DNA of 64,000 nucleotides from Hibiscus mutabilis (Eukaryota > Streptophyta > Magnoliopsida > Malvales > Malvaceae). The DNA lies in contig CM033715.1 of NCBI GenBank assembly GCA_019671005.1, positions 9,858,001 to 9,922,000 of the forward strand, in the 5' to 3' direction. How positions within the stretch are numbered: position 1 is the stretch's first letter; each line of letters starts with the position of its first letter. The notes below the pieces were generated by a model, which did not search any database, had not been told where the DNA came from, and saw nothing but the letters and a program-made list of their open reading frames with translations. Of this stretch, positions 1-12,898 are shown in pieces. Both the position numbers and the translations under genes were made by a program.

Positions 1-1016
1 ATTCGTTCATTCATTTCCTTTTTCTTAAGGGAATTCAACTCATCATAGTCATATGTCTCGAGAATAATGATGGAGCATACAACAATACCCCGAGTTACTC
101 GGCATAGTCATGATTTGAAAACTTACTCATATAGCCAAGGCTTTTGACTCAATTAGAGTAAGTGGCGCAAAGCATCCTTATTTAGCCTTTTCGCTATAGC
201 AGAGTACCCATTTAACTCTTAATTAATTTTTTGTTTTATTTTGAAACACACTATTTTCCTTTTGAGACACATTCAAGCAACTCTATATGGGCTCTCCTAG
301 GAGATTTTCTTATCATCGAACATCATCGAAGGAGTAGTAATCTTGTTTCTCATGCTTTACGACCAGAGCAGACTAAGGAAATCATGCTTCACCGTTATCA
401 CAACATTCAATTGATCTCTTCCATTAGAATCAATGCCACATGATGCACGTGATATCTGAGGTATACGAGGGTAAGAAAGAATATATACATATACACATGT
501 TTAAGAAAAGAACATCATTTTATTAAAATAGCAAAAGCAAACATACTATAAGTATTTACAAAATATTACTACTACTATCTTCGGGTAAACAAAAGAGAAT
601 GCCACATGCTAGGAAAAAGAAACCTCTAAAGCTAAAAATGGGGATCAACACCTCTAAAGGATCATCTTCATCAACCATCCCCCTCAAAGCTTCAAAATCT
701 CGCTCTCAATCAGACTTTGGACCTTGTTCTTCAGAGCTCCACAATTCTTCATGGTGTGGACCATGCCTACCATATGGTAGTCACACACGGCATTGGCATC
801 ATAACCATTGGGATAAGGATGATTCTTTGGTATAGACTAAACTGGAGCCAGAAGTTTCGCTTCAACAAGTATGGGGAGCAAGTTTGTGTATGTCATTGGA
901 ATCATATGAAGGGCATTCAGAGGCTTCACAAACGAGGATAAGTGACGATAATAGCGGCCATAAAACTGATTATATGGTCAAAAACTCTTCATATGACCTG
1001 ATGCACCATGCTTCTT

Positions 1017-1940
1017 CTAAGCAATGGTGCTAGATTCACCCAATTGTACTAACCCAGATTCTAACATATTCTGGACTAGCTTCTTATATGACACACGATT
1101 TTCAATAGCATGTCCTTGAACATTGGCATGATACTCACAGTGAGCGCTGGCATCATACCAAGAAGGGTAGGGTGGGTTAAAGGGTGCCACATGATAAGGT
1201 CGAACCAAATCTGCCTAATATATCTGTGCATACAACTTCTTGTATGAAACTAGTAATGGGGGTGAATTTTTCATTTTCCTCTCGAGTCTTCTTGTTTCCT
1301 TACTATTTAAACGCCGGGCTTCCCCAGCTCTTTGGTGTATGTCTTTGAAGTCTCTTTGGGCTTCAACAAGTATGGGGAGCAAGTTTGTGTATGTCTTTGG
1401 GGTCTCTTTGGGCTCCCCATGCCTCCGAGTCGGTTCTCTATCCTTTGGAGGAGATAAGATTTCCCAAAAAGAATCATCAATCTTATCCAACACCAACTCG
1501 ATGAGGCATTCAGAAATAGGGCATGCTACCTCATATTGGTTGATAACGTATTGGTCTTCATCAGAAAAAACCTTTTCCAATGTGAAGTTACGGTCTCAAT
1601 TCTTACTCTTCTCTTGCAAGAGGTTTTCTTTCACACTCTTTCCCTTGGTCATAGTGGTCATCATACCCCTTAGTTCATCGATTTGCACCCTTGTTTCCTC
1701 TTGGAACTTCTTCACATATGATATTGTCTCCTTTTGATTCCAAACCAATTGTTCATAGAGATGTTCGAGTTTAACTACCCTAGCTGTTAGGATATTCATA
1801 TTTCTAAAGTCGAACTGGTCAGAAGTCATTCCCTCATCACTTCTACTTTTTGAGGTGAATGTTTTCCCCCGGTTAGTGATGTATATGATGTAGTGAATGT
1901 ACAAAAATGCATTATTTGAACAAAAATAAATATACGTCAC
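1017..1940 (-). pseudogene. Decayed gag of the Ty3/gypsy element
   Basis: Three consecutive minus-strand frames (1596-1940, 1215-1580, 1017-1208) look like one gag broken by stops or frameshifts. The first is coiled-coil-like and charged (VVKLEHLYEQLVW...). The last carries the plant gypsy gag signature PPYPSWYDASAHCEYH followed by GHAIENRVSYKKLVQ, which precedes the protease in intact relatives. No single frame spans the region, so it cannot make a normal Gag. The identification rests on that signature and on its position downstream of the LTR and binding site. Confidence 0.65.
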
Positions 1941-3591
1941 AAGATAATGTTACTATGAAAACATGAATGAATGCAAAGAGCAACACTGAGTTCGGCAAAT
2001 ATCATCGTTAAACAACTTGCATAATGGGAACATTGTTTCGTTACAATGGATCAAAGAAAACCTATTACGCATATAGTCCTAAGCTAGCATCTTAGTCGGC
2101 AATCTCTCTCAAGATCCAAAGGATCGTTTCTCCTCTTTGAATTTATTGTCCACACAGTCCTGAAGTATCTTCCGCTATGAACTATATATTTTGGGCGACC
2201 TCTTGCATCTAGGTCATCAAATGTAGCAGTTCTTACTCTTACAAATAGTGTAAATGAAGAATTGCAGTTGTTCTAATATCGGCATTTGGTACACTTGAAT
2301 TGCCCCTTGAAAGTGTCATGTTGAACTCGATCCTCGAGGTGAACCGAACCTAAAGTCAGAATTCTTTCCCACTTGAAATATCATTTCTTGTTCTAAGTTG
2401 AGACTTGATTGTCAGCCCAAGATGGCAAAGTGCTCGAGAAACTTTAGAACTTGCCCCGGAAAGCTTTGTTCTTTAAGTAGACGCGGTTCTCGCTGATATC
2501 TTTGCAAGGGTTTAGTACTCCTCAATTGTCGGGATCAAATCAAAGTTACCAACCGTATAACAACTGTTGGCTGGACTAAACAATCCTACCAAGGCTTGAA
2601 GTAGTGATTAATCGATCGGAACATCTACCGAATATGCAATGCCGCCATACTCGTTTGTGAAAGCATCTATTGCCTCGTAATCTCAATCACTCCACACTAA
2701 CTTCAACTCGGACACATCATTAGATTCTGTGTCCAAGAATATGTCAGCTGATATTGCTGCCCTGAACCCGATAGAAATATTGTCCCCGTCGTGTATTGGC
2801 TCTCTTTCTGACCATATTCATACATCAGGATTCTTTCTATCATCGTTACGAACCAAATCTCTTATTGATCTAGTCCTTAATTTCAGACTATTTCTTACTC
2901 AATGTGCTATTCATGACAAGATATGCAAACAAAAAGGTACAAGGGAACGTGAGAATACAAGAAAAAACATTAGTCGAATGATGAATAATAAAAACGAGAA
3001 AAGATAAACACGAGCAAAATAAACAAAATGTAAGCACATAAGAAAAACATAACTGCATGAATTCTAGTTCGCTAAGGTTATCCGTATGGCTCTAATAGGG
3101 TGGGCTTCTTAGATTCTCACACATTGTTTGGTTCTAATTGGGGTACCCCAAACCTATCTCATCACCTACTAAGACGACAAAAACCCCAATTCTGGCCCAT
3201 TACAAGCTTGCGAATTGGTTTTGACTCAAGGGAAAGCATGACCTAGTGACGTTGAGGGCTGCTCACGTGTCAAAATGCATAGATTTCAGAAGTGAATTAT
3301 CGACCCGTTGAGGGTAACTCACTTGGGTATGTAGCGTTTCATTCCTACTTAAGGGATGAAGCTCGAGTATAAAGCTTGATGATATAGTGCAACACATGTC
3401 GGTGATTCCTTAGAAATTAAATAAAAAATTAATTAAAAGACCACCAATTATCAAAGCCCGTGCAATCTTAGTCACGTTTTTAAGAATCAACCTCATTAAA
3501 GTCAATTAAAATTCCAACATTTTTCATCGTTTAAAAGCAATAAACATTTTCTTGTCCTAACTCTCTTTTTGTTTTAAAAAAACAAAATCAA

Positions 3592-3608
3592 TCCCAGTGG
3601 AGTCGCCA
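3592..3608 (-). other. Primer binding site of the gypsy element
   Basis: Minus strand TGGCGACTCCACTGGGA begins three bases after the LTR end, where reverse transcription of an LTR element is primed. This sequence is characteristic of Tat/Ogre-type elements. The priming tRNA was not verified. Confidence 0.7.
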
Positions 3609-3611
3609 AGC

Positions 3612-6600
3612 TGTAGTGACCTTTTTTTTTAAAACAATATAAGTTTCATAAGTTCGATGCTACGGGTTATCCTAAAATCATTTATTTGAAATCTTGGCTT
3701 AAAGGGATTTCTTTTGAAAATTCTTTTTCTTTTGAAAATCGATAAAAACTTGGAGTCGCCACCGGCCTCTTGGATAAGGTAGGCCGAACATTATAGAAAA
3801 TCAGAGATTCTTATGAAAGGGTCTGGGAGTTGGTTACGCGCGAGGAAGGATTGGCACCTCCATCACGCCCAAAAATCGGTACCTGAATATTTGTTGCTTT
3901 CAAATTGATGGAATTTGTTGGAATCTGAATTGAATTTAACTCGGCGTACTTAATTGAAAATATGACCTTAATTACATGGGCTTTATCAAGTTGGTGGGTT
4001 CGAATTAATTGGAAATTTAACTAATAAGGTTGACGATACACCGGATCACAGACTAAACCGACATCATATGAGCCTGACTGTCGTGTTAGTTTATGGTTCG
4101 AATCTCGCACGTCACTTTTATGCATGGTGCAAGCAATTAAAATATGATGTAATGATTTTGTCAAGTTTTAATTTTACCTTGAGTCGGTAAAAATTAATTC
4201 AAATATTTGGTCAACTTCATTTAAGCTCGGACTGTTACGACACAAATATCGGAACTAATAGATACCTCATTTTCATGATTTAAATTAATTAATGCAAGAT
4301 AGATAAAGGGCCACATGAATGACAATTTAAGGATGGCAAACAAAAGGCTTAAAGGTAAACACACAAAAAAGCCCACCCAAGGCCCTAACCTAAAAGGCTC
4401 AAATTATGGGAAACCAATTAGTGATCTATTTATTAACTAAATGATTATAATATTTAATCCTAAATTAGTTAGCCCTAAAAGACTAAAAACTCTAATAAAT
4501 TATGAATTATCATGATAATTAATTCGATCAATTTTAGACTAGCATTCTAATAAGCCAAGGATGCTATTTAAAACAAATCGAATTGACTAATCATAGTTTT
4601 AGCTCAAATGTCAATCTAATCCCCACATTTATTTTATCTTAGAGGTAATTAAAGAAGTGTTCAATTAGTTTAATGAATTTAACATTTATCTCAATAAGCC
4701 AAGGTAAATTTAAATTCACTAAACCCATTCGAACCTCAATCTAACTAAGGCTCTAAACTAATCATAAATTAATCTAATTAATTTAAAGATCGTGCCCCTA
4801 TGAGACGAGCACACGATCTTAAACTAATTAGCCTAATTCTAATCTAAGGCTAATCTAACAAGCCCTAAAACCCAAAACAAAGCCAAGCCCAAACTACCTA
4901 AACTAAGCACCCTAAGCCCAAAGCAACAAGGCCCAAACAAACCTAATTAAACAAATAAAAACAAATATATATTAACTATATAGCCAAATATTGTATATTA
5001 TAAAATTATAAACTTTATAAAAACTATATTAAATACTTTAAAAATTATATTATATATTTAAGGAAAAACTATATATACTATATACTTTTAAAAGAACATA
5101 TCATATAAACTTTTCAAAATCATGTTATATGCTTTAGAAACTATACATTAATTTTTTTATAAAAAACTATTATATATATATATTATATTATATGTATTAA
5201 AAAAGCACACATCACATAAAAAAATACATACTATATAATAAAACTATATATTATATGAGAAACTATATATTCTATTTTATAAAAATTATATGTTATATAT
5301 CTTCTAAAATCTATATTATACTAAAAAGCTATATTATATACTTTTATAAAAACTATGTCATATATACCATATATTATATATATTATGAAAACATATATTA
5401 CATATAAAAAACACATACCACATTACAATATATTGCATACAACCATGTACTATATTAAAAAACTATATATTATGTTATATAAAGACTAGATGTTATACAA
5501 ACTATATATTATGATTTTATATAAAATTTATATACTATGTAACATATACAAGAGACATGTTTTATACCATATTATATAAATAAACATCATATAAAACGAA
5601 ATTAGGTATGGGTTATATTACACAATACATATATTAATAACTAAATATTTCACTAAAATTAAGTTTGGGCTAATATAAAAAGGGTTGAAAGAGGGTACCC
5701 ACAGACCACTGATTTAGGCTCACCAAAACGGATCCGGGTTGCTAGGCCGGATATCCGCCGGATCCAGGCTGGTCGCTAGGCGTGAACCGGATTGATCTGG
5801 TTTTAACCAAATAAAGGGATAAACCCTTTGTTGTTACTTTACTCCTTCCTTAACCATCAAAAGAAAAGGGAGAACTTAAGAAACCCTACTGCCGTCGCTG
5901 CGTCCCTTGGCCGCTTCCTCAGTGTCGTTCTTCGGTCGCCATTAGCACCAAAAGGGGTCTTCTATCCTCCTCTTTCCTTATGTCGGTTTGGATTTCACCT
6001 AAACGGCCGCGAACGCCCTAAAATCAAACTGAAGCCACGCGACCTTGGATGTGTGATTCGCCTTCGTCCACCGTCGGATCGTTGCGAATCAAAGCTATGG
6101 TGTTCCCCACGTCAAGAAAAGATAGCCCACCGTTGGGATCTGCCGTTGGAGCCTTCGGTTGCAGGAAATTACCCAAAAATTGGGAATGGGTAAGCCCTTG
6201 AGTGCATCGACTTCTTCGCCTCCGATCTACACGCTTCGCCGTTGGATCGAGCCGAAATAGAACTATGTTTCTCACTGCGACGTCGGATCTCCGTCCACCG
6301 TTGGGATCGTCGAGCAGCTGCTCCGATCGCCGGAATCCGTCAAAGCCGAAGGTAAGCTTTCCCCTTTTTCTTTTTTTCTTCGAACCAAAAGAAAAACTTG
6401 AAAAACCCAGAAGTCTGTTCTTTGTATTGATAAAAATGCCCAACTTTTTTTTGATTCGGAGAGAAAAAGATAGAGAAAACTCTAGAATGCTTTATTCTTT
6501 CTATTGATTCTTGAATACTATCTCTGTCTATTACATTTGATTAGGGATTCTCCTTTATATAGAACCGAATTACATTGATAAAAAGAAAATGAAATTCTTG

Positions 6601-7002
6601 ATTGGTTGCATATTTCATTTGTTTGTATTCATCTTACAGCTCTGCACTGTCGGTTTGTCTCCTGTAATCTGACATTTGTGTTTTTTTTCTCTAATTTGCT
6701 TGTTTGTGCCTGTGAGGTGTCGAGAGAAGGGGGAACAAATCAGTTGTTTGCTTGTGGGGCTGAAGATCGGTCCATGGGGCTGTCGACTGGGGACCAGCAA
6801 GGGAGGCTGGTGGCTGCTGCGTGGGTCTCTTATGGCTCGAATCTGGGTCACTCGATCACCCTTGATCGGTCGGTAGAAGATTGACTGCACAATGAAATGG
6901 GGAGCCAAATTAGGGTTTCAGATCAATAAACTTGGGCTCAAATTGGGCTTTTGTAATATATTCTTTGGGGTTTTTATGTAAAGTTGGACTCTTAAATAAA
7001 CA
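3612..7002 (-). repeat. Long terminal repeat (5' LTR) of the gypsy element, about 3.4 kb
   Basis: On the minus strand it begins TGTTTATTTAAGAGTCC and ends GGTCACTACA. The same family occurs in opposite orientation at 14886-17303, and both ends align between the copies (ends GGTCACTACA and GGTCGCGACA; starts of the form ...TTTAAGAGTCC and AAATAAAAGTCC). A TATA-like stretch on the minus strand near 6551-6560 may be the promoter. The GC-rich part (about 5840-6440) corresponds to the region around 15270-15420 of the other copy. Short open frames here are not convincing genes. Confidence 0.7.
4930..5640. repeat. Extreme AT-rich low-complexity block in the LTR
   Basis: About 700 bases built almost only of TATATA/ATATTA words with short A or T runs, many of them self-complementary. 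It lies in the middle of the 3.4-kb LTR and has no counterpart in the related LTR at 14886-17303, which is about 1 kb shorter. It probably accounts for most of the length difference. Confidence 0.7.
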
Positions 7003-7369
7003 ATTGGGCTTTTATATATTTTAATTAGTCTTTGTCTTTTTTGTTTTTAGTTTAATTTATTCTAACATAGTAATAACAACAATAATAATAGCCAAACATA
7101 ATAATAATAACAAGGATAATAGTAATACTGTTAACGATGTCAAAATTAAATTAAAGATAATTAATATATTAATATAACACATATTATTTCAGAATTTTTT
7201 CTCAATTTAAATTACAATATATATATCATAATACTAGTGATAATAAAGGGACAAATAAATAACAAAAAAGACTCGTACTACTTGGATGATAACTATATAT
7301 AAAAGGGGTGGTTATATAGACCATTATTTAATTAAACTAGTAGTAATAAATATGAAGCCTTTTATTGCA
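7003..7369. other. AT-rich spacer
   Basis: Degenerate AAT/ATA trinucleotide runs (about 7075-7130) and no gene. It separates the gypsy LTR from the next repeat. Confidence 0.6.
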
Positions 7370-7752
7370 AACAACAAAAATAAAAACGGGTCCACTCCGG
7401 ACAAAATTAGTGATTACAAGGGACAATAAAATTATTACATTTATAAGTGGTAGAAGATCTCGAACTTCTTTTGCTCTCTTGGTCTCATCCTTATTCAAGT
7501 TGTTCAATTGTGCCACTAAACAATCAATTATCTTCTTTGAGCTTATTCAGCGTATTTGGAGCTGATATTGGCATTGTAACCGGTCAATTGTACCTCTAAA
7601 CATGATTTCACGAATTGGGCATACAAACAAGCTTCGTGGATTTCGTGTGCCCACAAAGACGGTCAATTCTACCCATTGATCATCATCGTGTAATGGTATG
7701 AGCTTTGACTTTGGTTACATGCGGTGATCTTCTTACTACCCTCACGATAAAG
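7370..7752 (-). repeat. Dispersed unclassified repeat, copy 1
   Basis: The minus strand closely matches the plus strand at 55795-56350. Shared blocks include TCAATGGGTAGAATTG, ACGAAATCCACGAAGCTTG and GATGAGACCAAGAGAGCAAA. The second copy has about 280 extra bases between the two matching blocks. Stops interrupt all frames, so a current protein is unlikely. The family is unknown to me. Bases 7753-8130 contain nothing else I can identify. Confidence 0.7.
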
Positions 7753-8149
7753 GTGTAAATTAAGTTTCCTGCAGCCTTGAACAAAAGGTCCAGGGGTTTG
7801 GGGGCACTTGAAAAGACCACTAATTTTCCAGATATTGCGATTTGTCGTTTATCTTGAACAAAAATACGGAAGGCACACCCACCAATATTGTTAACCGAAG
7901 AAATGAATGTTGTCATCGTATAAATGCAACTACGTATACTAAAAAATCACAACATCAGGAAAATGTATTTGTAATTAATTTTCTGATACGTGGTTTTTTG
8001 TCATTAGTAGCCACAACTGAATATTTCCTTCCGGATCTGATAGCATTTGAACTAAAGATTTTGATCCACTGATGTTGGTAGCAAATGATGGTAGGTTTGT
8101 TTGCCTCTGCTTCTGCATTATATAGGGATATATTCGCGTCCTTCAAAAT

Positions 8150-8272
8150 GCGAGGTGTTTTCAGTGACCTCGCGGTATGTAGAACACAAGATCCACAGAG
8201 AATCCTAACGTGGCAGTCCTGAGTACAACGTAGATCTGACATGTCATTGGACCTCGCTTTTTGCAGATTGCG
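8150..8272. repeat. Palindromic ACCTCGC/GCGAGGT motifs beyond the transposase 3' end
   Basis: GCGAGGT (8150-8156) and ACCTCGC (8167-8173) face each other across 10 bases. A further ACCTCGC (8247-8253) is followed by GCGAGGT (8266-8272) with a 12-base spacer. These resemble the palindromes elsewhere in this element and in the right MULE, and may be transposase-binding or terminator-like sites. Confidence 0.6.
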
Positions 8273-8478
8273 AGGTCGATTTAATTTTTTTGTTGTTTTA
8301 AGATTAAATTCGATGAAGAAAGATTGTGGAGAATTTGTATCGATTGGTATTAAGAAATATGAGAGACATTTTCAACGTTGAAAAAAACTCGTTCCCTAAA
8401 CCCCAAACCAAAAAAAACTATAACTTCAATTAAGAGATTTTATTATTTTGAAAATAGTAGTACAATAAAAAAGTACAA

Positions 8479-11428
8479 TTAATTAATCCGCGGACCTAAG
8501 CAATGAGGGCATTTGTTCCTCTGGTGTCCGGGATTCCTACATCTGGTGTATAGTTTTGGCTGACTAGTTTTTTCTTGATGTTTGACCAAATCCTCAAGAC
8601 AGTAAATTCGCGTTGATCGTGAACAACCCTCTTTTTTGCGCTGCAATCCAAGATCTAGACATATTATAGGTTGCTCATCAACTGTGGTTGGATAAAATTC
8701 ATTCCCAATTAGAGGAAACTCATATTCATAAACCTTGGATACTGTTTCAAGTAAGTATACCAGATCAACCAATGTCATGTAGTGAATCCATACAGAAGAA
8801 CAAGCAACAATGGCTTGCAGACACGGGTACTTGAATGTTTGAAAGACTCTGCATTCGCATGTTCTTTCACGTAGATCAACTACATACGAGATATGTTGTA
8901 TGCCTTCCAATAGCCTCGAATATTCTGATACATGGAACCACTGATGTTCGCGTGAGAAACATGTAGCACTCATAGCATTTGAATGTCGCGCAAAAGTTTA
9001 AAATTTACGGCGAAGATCTGGGCGGACTTTGTCCCACCTGCCATATAGTTAGCTGCTTGTTTTCCCGATACTGCAAAAGGGTAGCCAACCAATAATTTGT
9101 TGCCTTGACAATGGAAGTGATAGGCAAATACCGCACTCCCTTTAGTGACGAATTCATAGTCTCTACCAAGTTTGTTATCATGTGACCACATAGTTTACCT
9201 CCACTATATGATTGAAGCCATTTCTCCCTCGGTATTAAAGCAAGGTATTTATAGCCAACATATTTCCTGACCCTCAGTTCTTCAAAGAACTCCTCAAGCT
9301 CATGCATGAAATGCGAGTTGCATATAAAAATGTAGTAGTTAAATATGAATAATAAATACGAAAATATTTTAAACCCAAAAGAGTGAAAGATGACGTACCC
9401 ATTCGAAGCACCATAAGACGTTCATCTTTATTCTTGTACTTTTGTAAGTAATTTGCAACAATGTGGCGTAAACAATACCTATGATGAATATAGGGAGGTT
9501 GCCAAGACGGACCCATACGCTCTATCATCCATAACAAAGCGGTTCCTTTGTCAGAAATAACACATCACGATAAGACGTTCATCTTTATTCTTGTACTTTT
9601 GTAAGTAACTTGCCACAATGTGGCGTAAACAATACCTATGTTGAATATAAGGAGGTTGCCAAGACGGATCCATAAGCTCGATCGCCCATCACAAAGTAGT
9701 TCATCTGTCAAAAATAACACATATCCCAACTCCGCGTTCATGCATGACACGAGATAGAACATGTCTTCATAAGTTCTTAAGCAAGAATATCCAAGAGCCG
9801 AAATCTTCTTTTTTGACTATTGTGAAGGCGATAGGAACAAATTTTCTATTGTCGTCTTGAGCAACCGCCAATAACAAAATATGTGTGTATTTACCGTACA
9901 ACCAAGTGTCAGTAAAATTGAAGCACTCCTAGTATGACACGATTAATTCGATACGCCTTTATAGTTTCCAGTTTCACAATCGTTCCCGGTATGTGTTTCT
10001 CTATCAGGTTTAGCCACTGCCGCAATTTCTGTATGGCCCGCCACCTTGTATACCATGATTTGTGGTACTCAATTGTGTATCCATACTGACATTTAGATGC
10101 AGTAATACAAGTCTCAACCGTTACTCGTAAAATTACTTTGACCAGTGGAATGAATGTGTCATAAAGCGCATGCACATCCAAGTTATGATGATCCTGATTA
10201 AGTTTGGTAACGGTGCAGGTATGAGGCTGTATTTTTTCATAGTCGACGTAACTGAGTTTCGTATATTTTAGTTCTTGATAGCAGCCATGTTGAGTTTTTT
10301 TCTCAAGAAGGTCATTCCAATATAGAGTTCACCATCAGCACGTTGGTGATATTGCTCAATCTGTGGGAATTGCTCAATTTTGGGATGTTGAAAGCTTCCA
10401 TACCAATCATCGTGAAGTGGGAGGGTGGCTGGTAACAAGAACTCAGTGTTGCATGGCGTGGAATATTGCTAGGTTCGGCGTGTTGCGAGTTGCCTCTGAC
10501 TTCATCCTCTACTCTGTTGGACATGTTAAGGTTCTCCAATTAATCATAAAATGGGCCTTACTCATCACTATCGGGCTTGAACTCCCTTACCGATTTTTCG
10601 TCATAGTTTTCTAAACCCTCAAAGCGGAATAATTCTGGGTCGTCGAATGCTACGGTCACAAGTGTAGCAATTGTTCTTCGATCGCAAAATCATTCGTAAA
10701 ACGTATTACCAAGATCAAGGTCAACATCAGCTGCACAAGGGATATATGTTGAATACCATCCATATATGAAATCATCGAACGAGTTAAACGTTTAATGATC
10801 TTGCGAATCACATAGTTTTGCGATGATGACGTACTGGCACCCATATTGTATGGATTGTTCATTGTTCGCCTGGGCATAGAAGATGACGATGCACTAAAGT
10901 CATCATTTAGTGGCATGTTCAAGTCGAAGTTGAAACTGGCTACGCAAGAATATTTTAGCATAGAAGACGATGATGCACTGAAGTAGTTGCGTGGACTGTC
11001 GGTGCTTAATAAGTTGAAATTATTCAGTAAAATGGTTGTTGGGCTCTCAACGTTAGCATTAGGGTCGAAGTCAAAATTCTATTCCCTCTAATTTAGAGCT
11101 ATGGTAGCATCGTCATCATAAAAAAACATTGCATATAGCTCAAGGGGCCCTCCAAATGAATACTGCAAGTGGGCATCCAGCATCAACTCTATATCACTAT
11201 TGTCTACGACATAGAATATTGAGTACATCACTAGTTTGTACAACGTAGGTAATCGATACTTCAACAGCTCTAGCTTTTTTCCACGAGCATGTGAAACATT
11301 GTTCCCCACTTCATTCGTCAACTTATTATACGTTAATTTGAGGATCGGAAGACAACGCCAAGAGATGCATTAGCCATAATCTTGCTGTCATAGTATCCTA
11401 GGGCAATAATACTTCCTCGTCTCGACAT
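8479..11428 (-). pseudogene. MuDR/MULE transposase, decayed (left copy)
   Basis: Mutator-like transposases cut and paste MULE DNA in the nucleus. The start is chosen at MSRRGSIIALGYYDSKIM (ATG at 11428), which parallels MARRVTVVVYYDGQMI in the right copy. A variable middle contains FDLNMP. The DNA-binding to catalytic link is near 9909-10181 (KYGYTI-like QYGYTIEYHKSWYTRW), catalytic-core pieces are at 9274-9537, a SWIM zinc finger follows (CECRVFQTFKYPCLQAI, with the usual His replaced by Gln), and a CCHC knuckle closes it (RCRNPGHQRNKC, with the first Cys now Tyr). The frame is broken many times and a 157-bp tandem duplication interrupts the core, so it is inactive. Confidence 0.85.
9414..9727. 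repeat. 157-bp tandem duplication inside the transposase
   Basis: Two adjacent copies (9414-9570 and 9571-9727), both starting TAAGACGTTCATC, cover the same catalytic-core segment (reverse-strand WQPP...HHRYCLRHIV). The copies differ at scattered positions, so the duplication is not very recent, and it disrupts the core. Confidence 0.85.
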
Positions 11429-12009
11429 ATTTTGAGAATATCTAGGGTCATCCAGAATGAAAAACATACATTAGCGACCTTATTTTTAATTCAAACTATG
11501 TAAGAAGAAATAATTCTTGCATAAACGTACAATTGACACACTTATTTGAAAGCATCGTTGCATGGACTGTCAGTGTATCTCACTCTCTTGTCTTGGTCTT
11601 CTATGAACTGCTGCAATTGATACCAAATGTTTGGTGTTTAAGGTACTTCACTTATGTCTGATATAAGGGCACCAATAACAACAGTTGTTTCCCCGCAACA
11701 ACCGGTGAACCTTCAATTTTTTCAATACTATCAGACACATTTTGTTAGTAGGGCTGAGATTCCTAGGCCTCGAGTCTTGCAGACCGCGAGGGCTACAAAG
11801 ATTCCTAGCATGGCAAGAACCTCGCATCCTGCAAAATGAAAGTTCTACAGAGATTCCTGACATGGCATGAACCTCTCTATCTACAAAAAGCGAGTTCTAA
11901 TTTTTAAAAGCTCTAATATGCATCACTGTCTATAAAAACTTCAATTCGTGTTAGCTATAGTGAAATGATTTGATCTCTAGGCTCATTTACAGTCGAAAGT
12001 ATCAAGAAG
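11429..12009. promoter_or_regulatory. Divergent intergenic region with palindromes, left MULE
   Basis: This gap lies between the transposase (minus) and the small ORF (plus), so both 5' regions should lie here. It contains three degenerate palindromes: CCTCGA...CGCGAGG (about 11767-11790), ACCTCGC...AAAGTT (from 11820) and ACCTCTC...GCGAGTT (about 11871-11896). The right MULE has the same arrangement at 57901-58050. A promoter or operator role is inferred from position only. Confidence 0.5.
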
Positions 12010-12485
12010 ATGGCAAGATTTTTTGCAACGGTGTTCTATTCTGGAACCTATTTCTACACTTCTTTCAGCAGCAAGGCCAACAGAGACAAACTATATGATT
12101 TGATTTCAACGCAGCTTAGCGAATCTACAATACGCAAAATATCTTGTTTGTTGGCGAAAATACCCGTTGATGAGCCCGACCTTAAGGCCTATTATATGCT
12201 CCCCTTATCAAACGCTAGGGACCTTCGCAAGATGTTATAAGTTACATTCGTGCCCATGGTACAAACATTGAGTTGATTGTAAAATTGGATGAATGGGCAT
12301 CTTCATCAACAAACCCAATATCAACTTTGGTGGCAGAAGAAGAAGACGAATATGCAGTTCTGATACGTAACTACAACAGACGACTGGATAAAGATCAAAA
12401 AATTGTGGAACTGAACTTAATATCAAACTTCTCCACAGACTATGACGACATAAAAACTAACTCATCTTCTATACATTTCAACTAA
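12010..12485 (+). pseudogene. Small MULE-associated ORF, frameshifted (left copy)
   Basis: Starts MARFFATVFYSGTYFYT and ends SNSSSIHFN-like (TNSSSIHFN). It aligns over its whole length with the intact 156-codon ORF at 57273-57743. After DLRKML a stop and frame change occur at about 12238, and the second half continues in another frame (GTNIEL...). It lies head-to-head with the transposase. No known domain is recognised, but the opening M-[AST]-R...YY/FY-x-G pattern resembles the N-terminus of the neighbouring transposase. Confidence 0.7.
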
Positions 12486-12898
12486 GCGTAGCTTCATGTA
12501 TCTTGTTCACAAATATGTAATCCCACGTGTCTTCTATTCATGTATCTTATTCGACTCAGTGTAAATTTTAATTACAAAATTTAAAAATAATAATAATAAA
12601 CTATAATCCCTAAAGCTATCTAATTATTATATTTATAGTTGTTAAGTAATTGTAATTATAAACTAGCTTTAATTGTAATTATATATTTAGATTTTACTTG
12701 TTAGGTATTTGTAAATAAAAAATAATAATTGTAATTATAATTTTTAATTTTTAGTTGTTAAGTAATTGTATTTATAAATTATCTTCAACTAAGGCATAAA
12801 TTTATTCCCTAAAAATAAAACTAACAACTTCTATCGTGTTATAATATAGTTTTTTTTAAATAAAATGATAACAAAGTTGTTTTACATAAATCAAAAAA
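12486..12898. other. AT-rich spacer
   Basis: Repeated TAATTGTAATTATAAA-like words between the converging 3' ends of the small ORF and the PMD gene; no gene. It may hold polyadenylation signals for both. Confidence 0.55.

Larger units (their letters stand above)
1..7002 (-). mobile_element. Partial Ty3/gypsy (Tat/Ogre-like) LTR retrotransposon, 5' end
   Basis: Read on the minus strand this is a long LTR, a primer-binding-site-like sequence a few bases inside it, an untranslated leader of about 1.6 kb (1941-3591) and a decayed gag. The rest of the polyprotein and the 3' LTR would lie beyond the left edge. LTR length, the sequence around the LTR end (minus strand GGTCACTACA followed by TGGCGACTCCACTGGGA) and the gag type match the Tat/Ogre group of chromovirus-unrelated Ty3/gypsy elements; that lineage name is from memory of the family. 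No open pol is visible. Bases 1-1016 hold only short broken frames, including a second copy of a gag stretch of about 36 bases (860-897 against 1356-1393). Confidence 0.75.

Noticed and set aside
5828..6908. Several overlapping frames of 60-140 codons on both strands
   Set aside because: They lie in the GC-richer part of the gypsy LTR, overlap each other on opposite strands and match no known protein.
8131..8272. Full left terminal inverted repeat of the left MULE
   Set aside because: Only short palindromes are shared with 17840-18165; no collinear inverted match of terminal length could be found.
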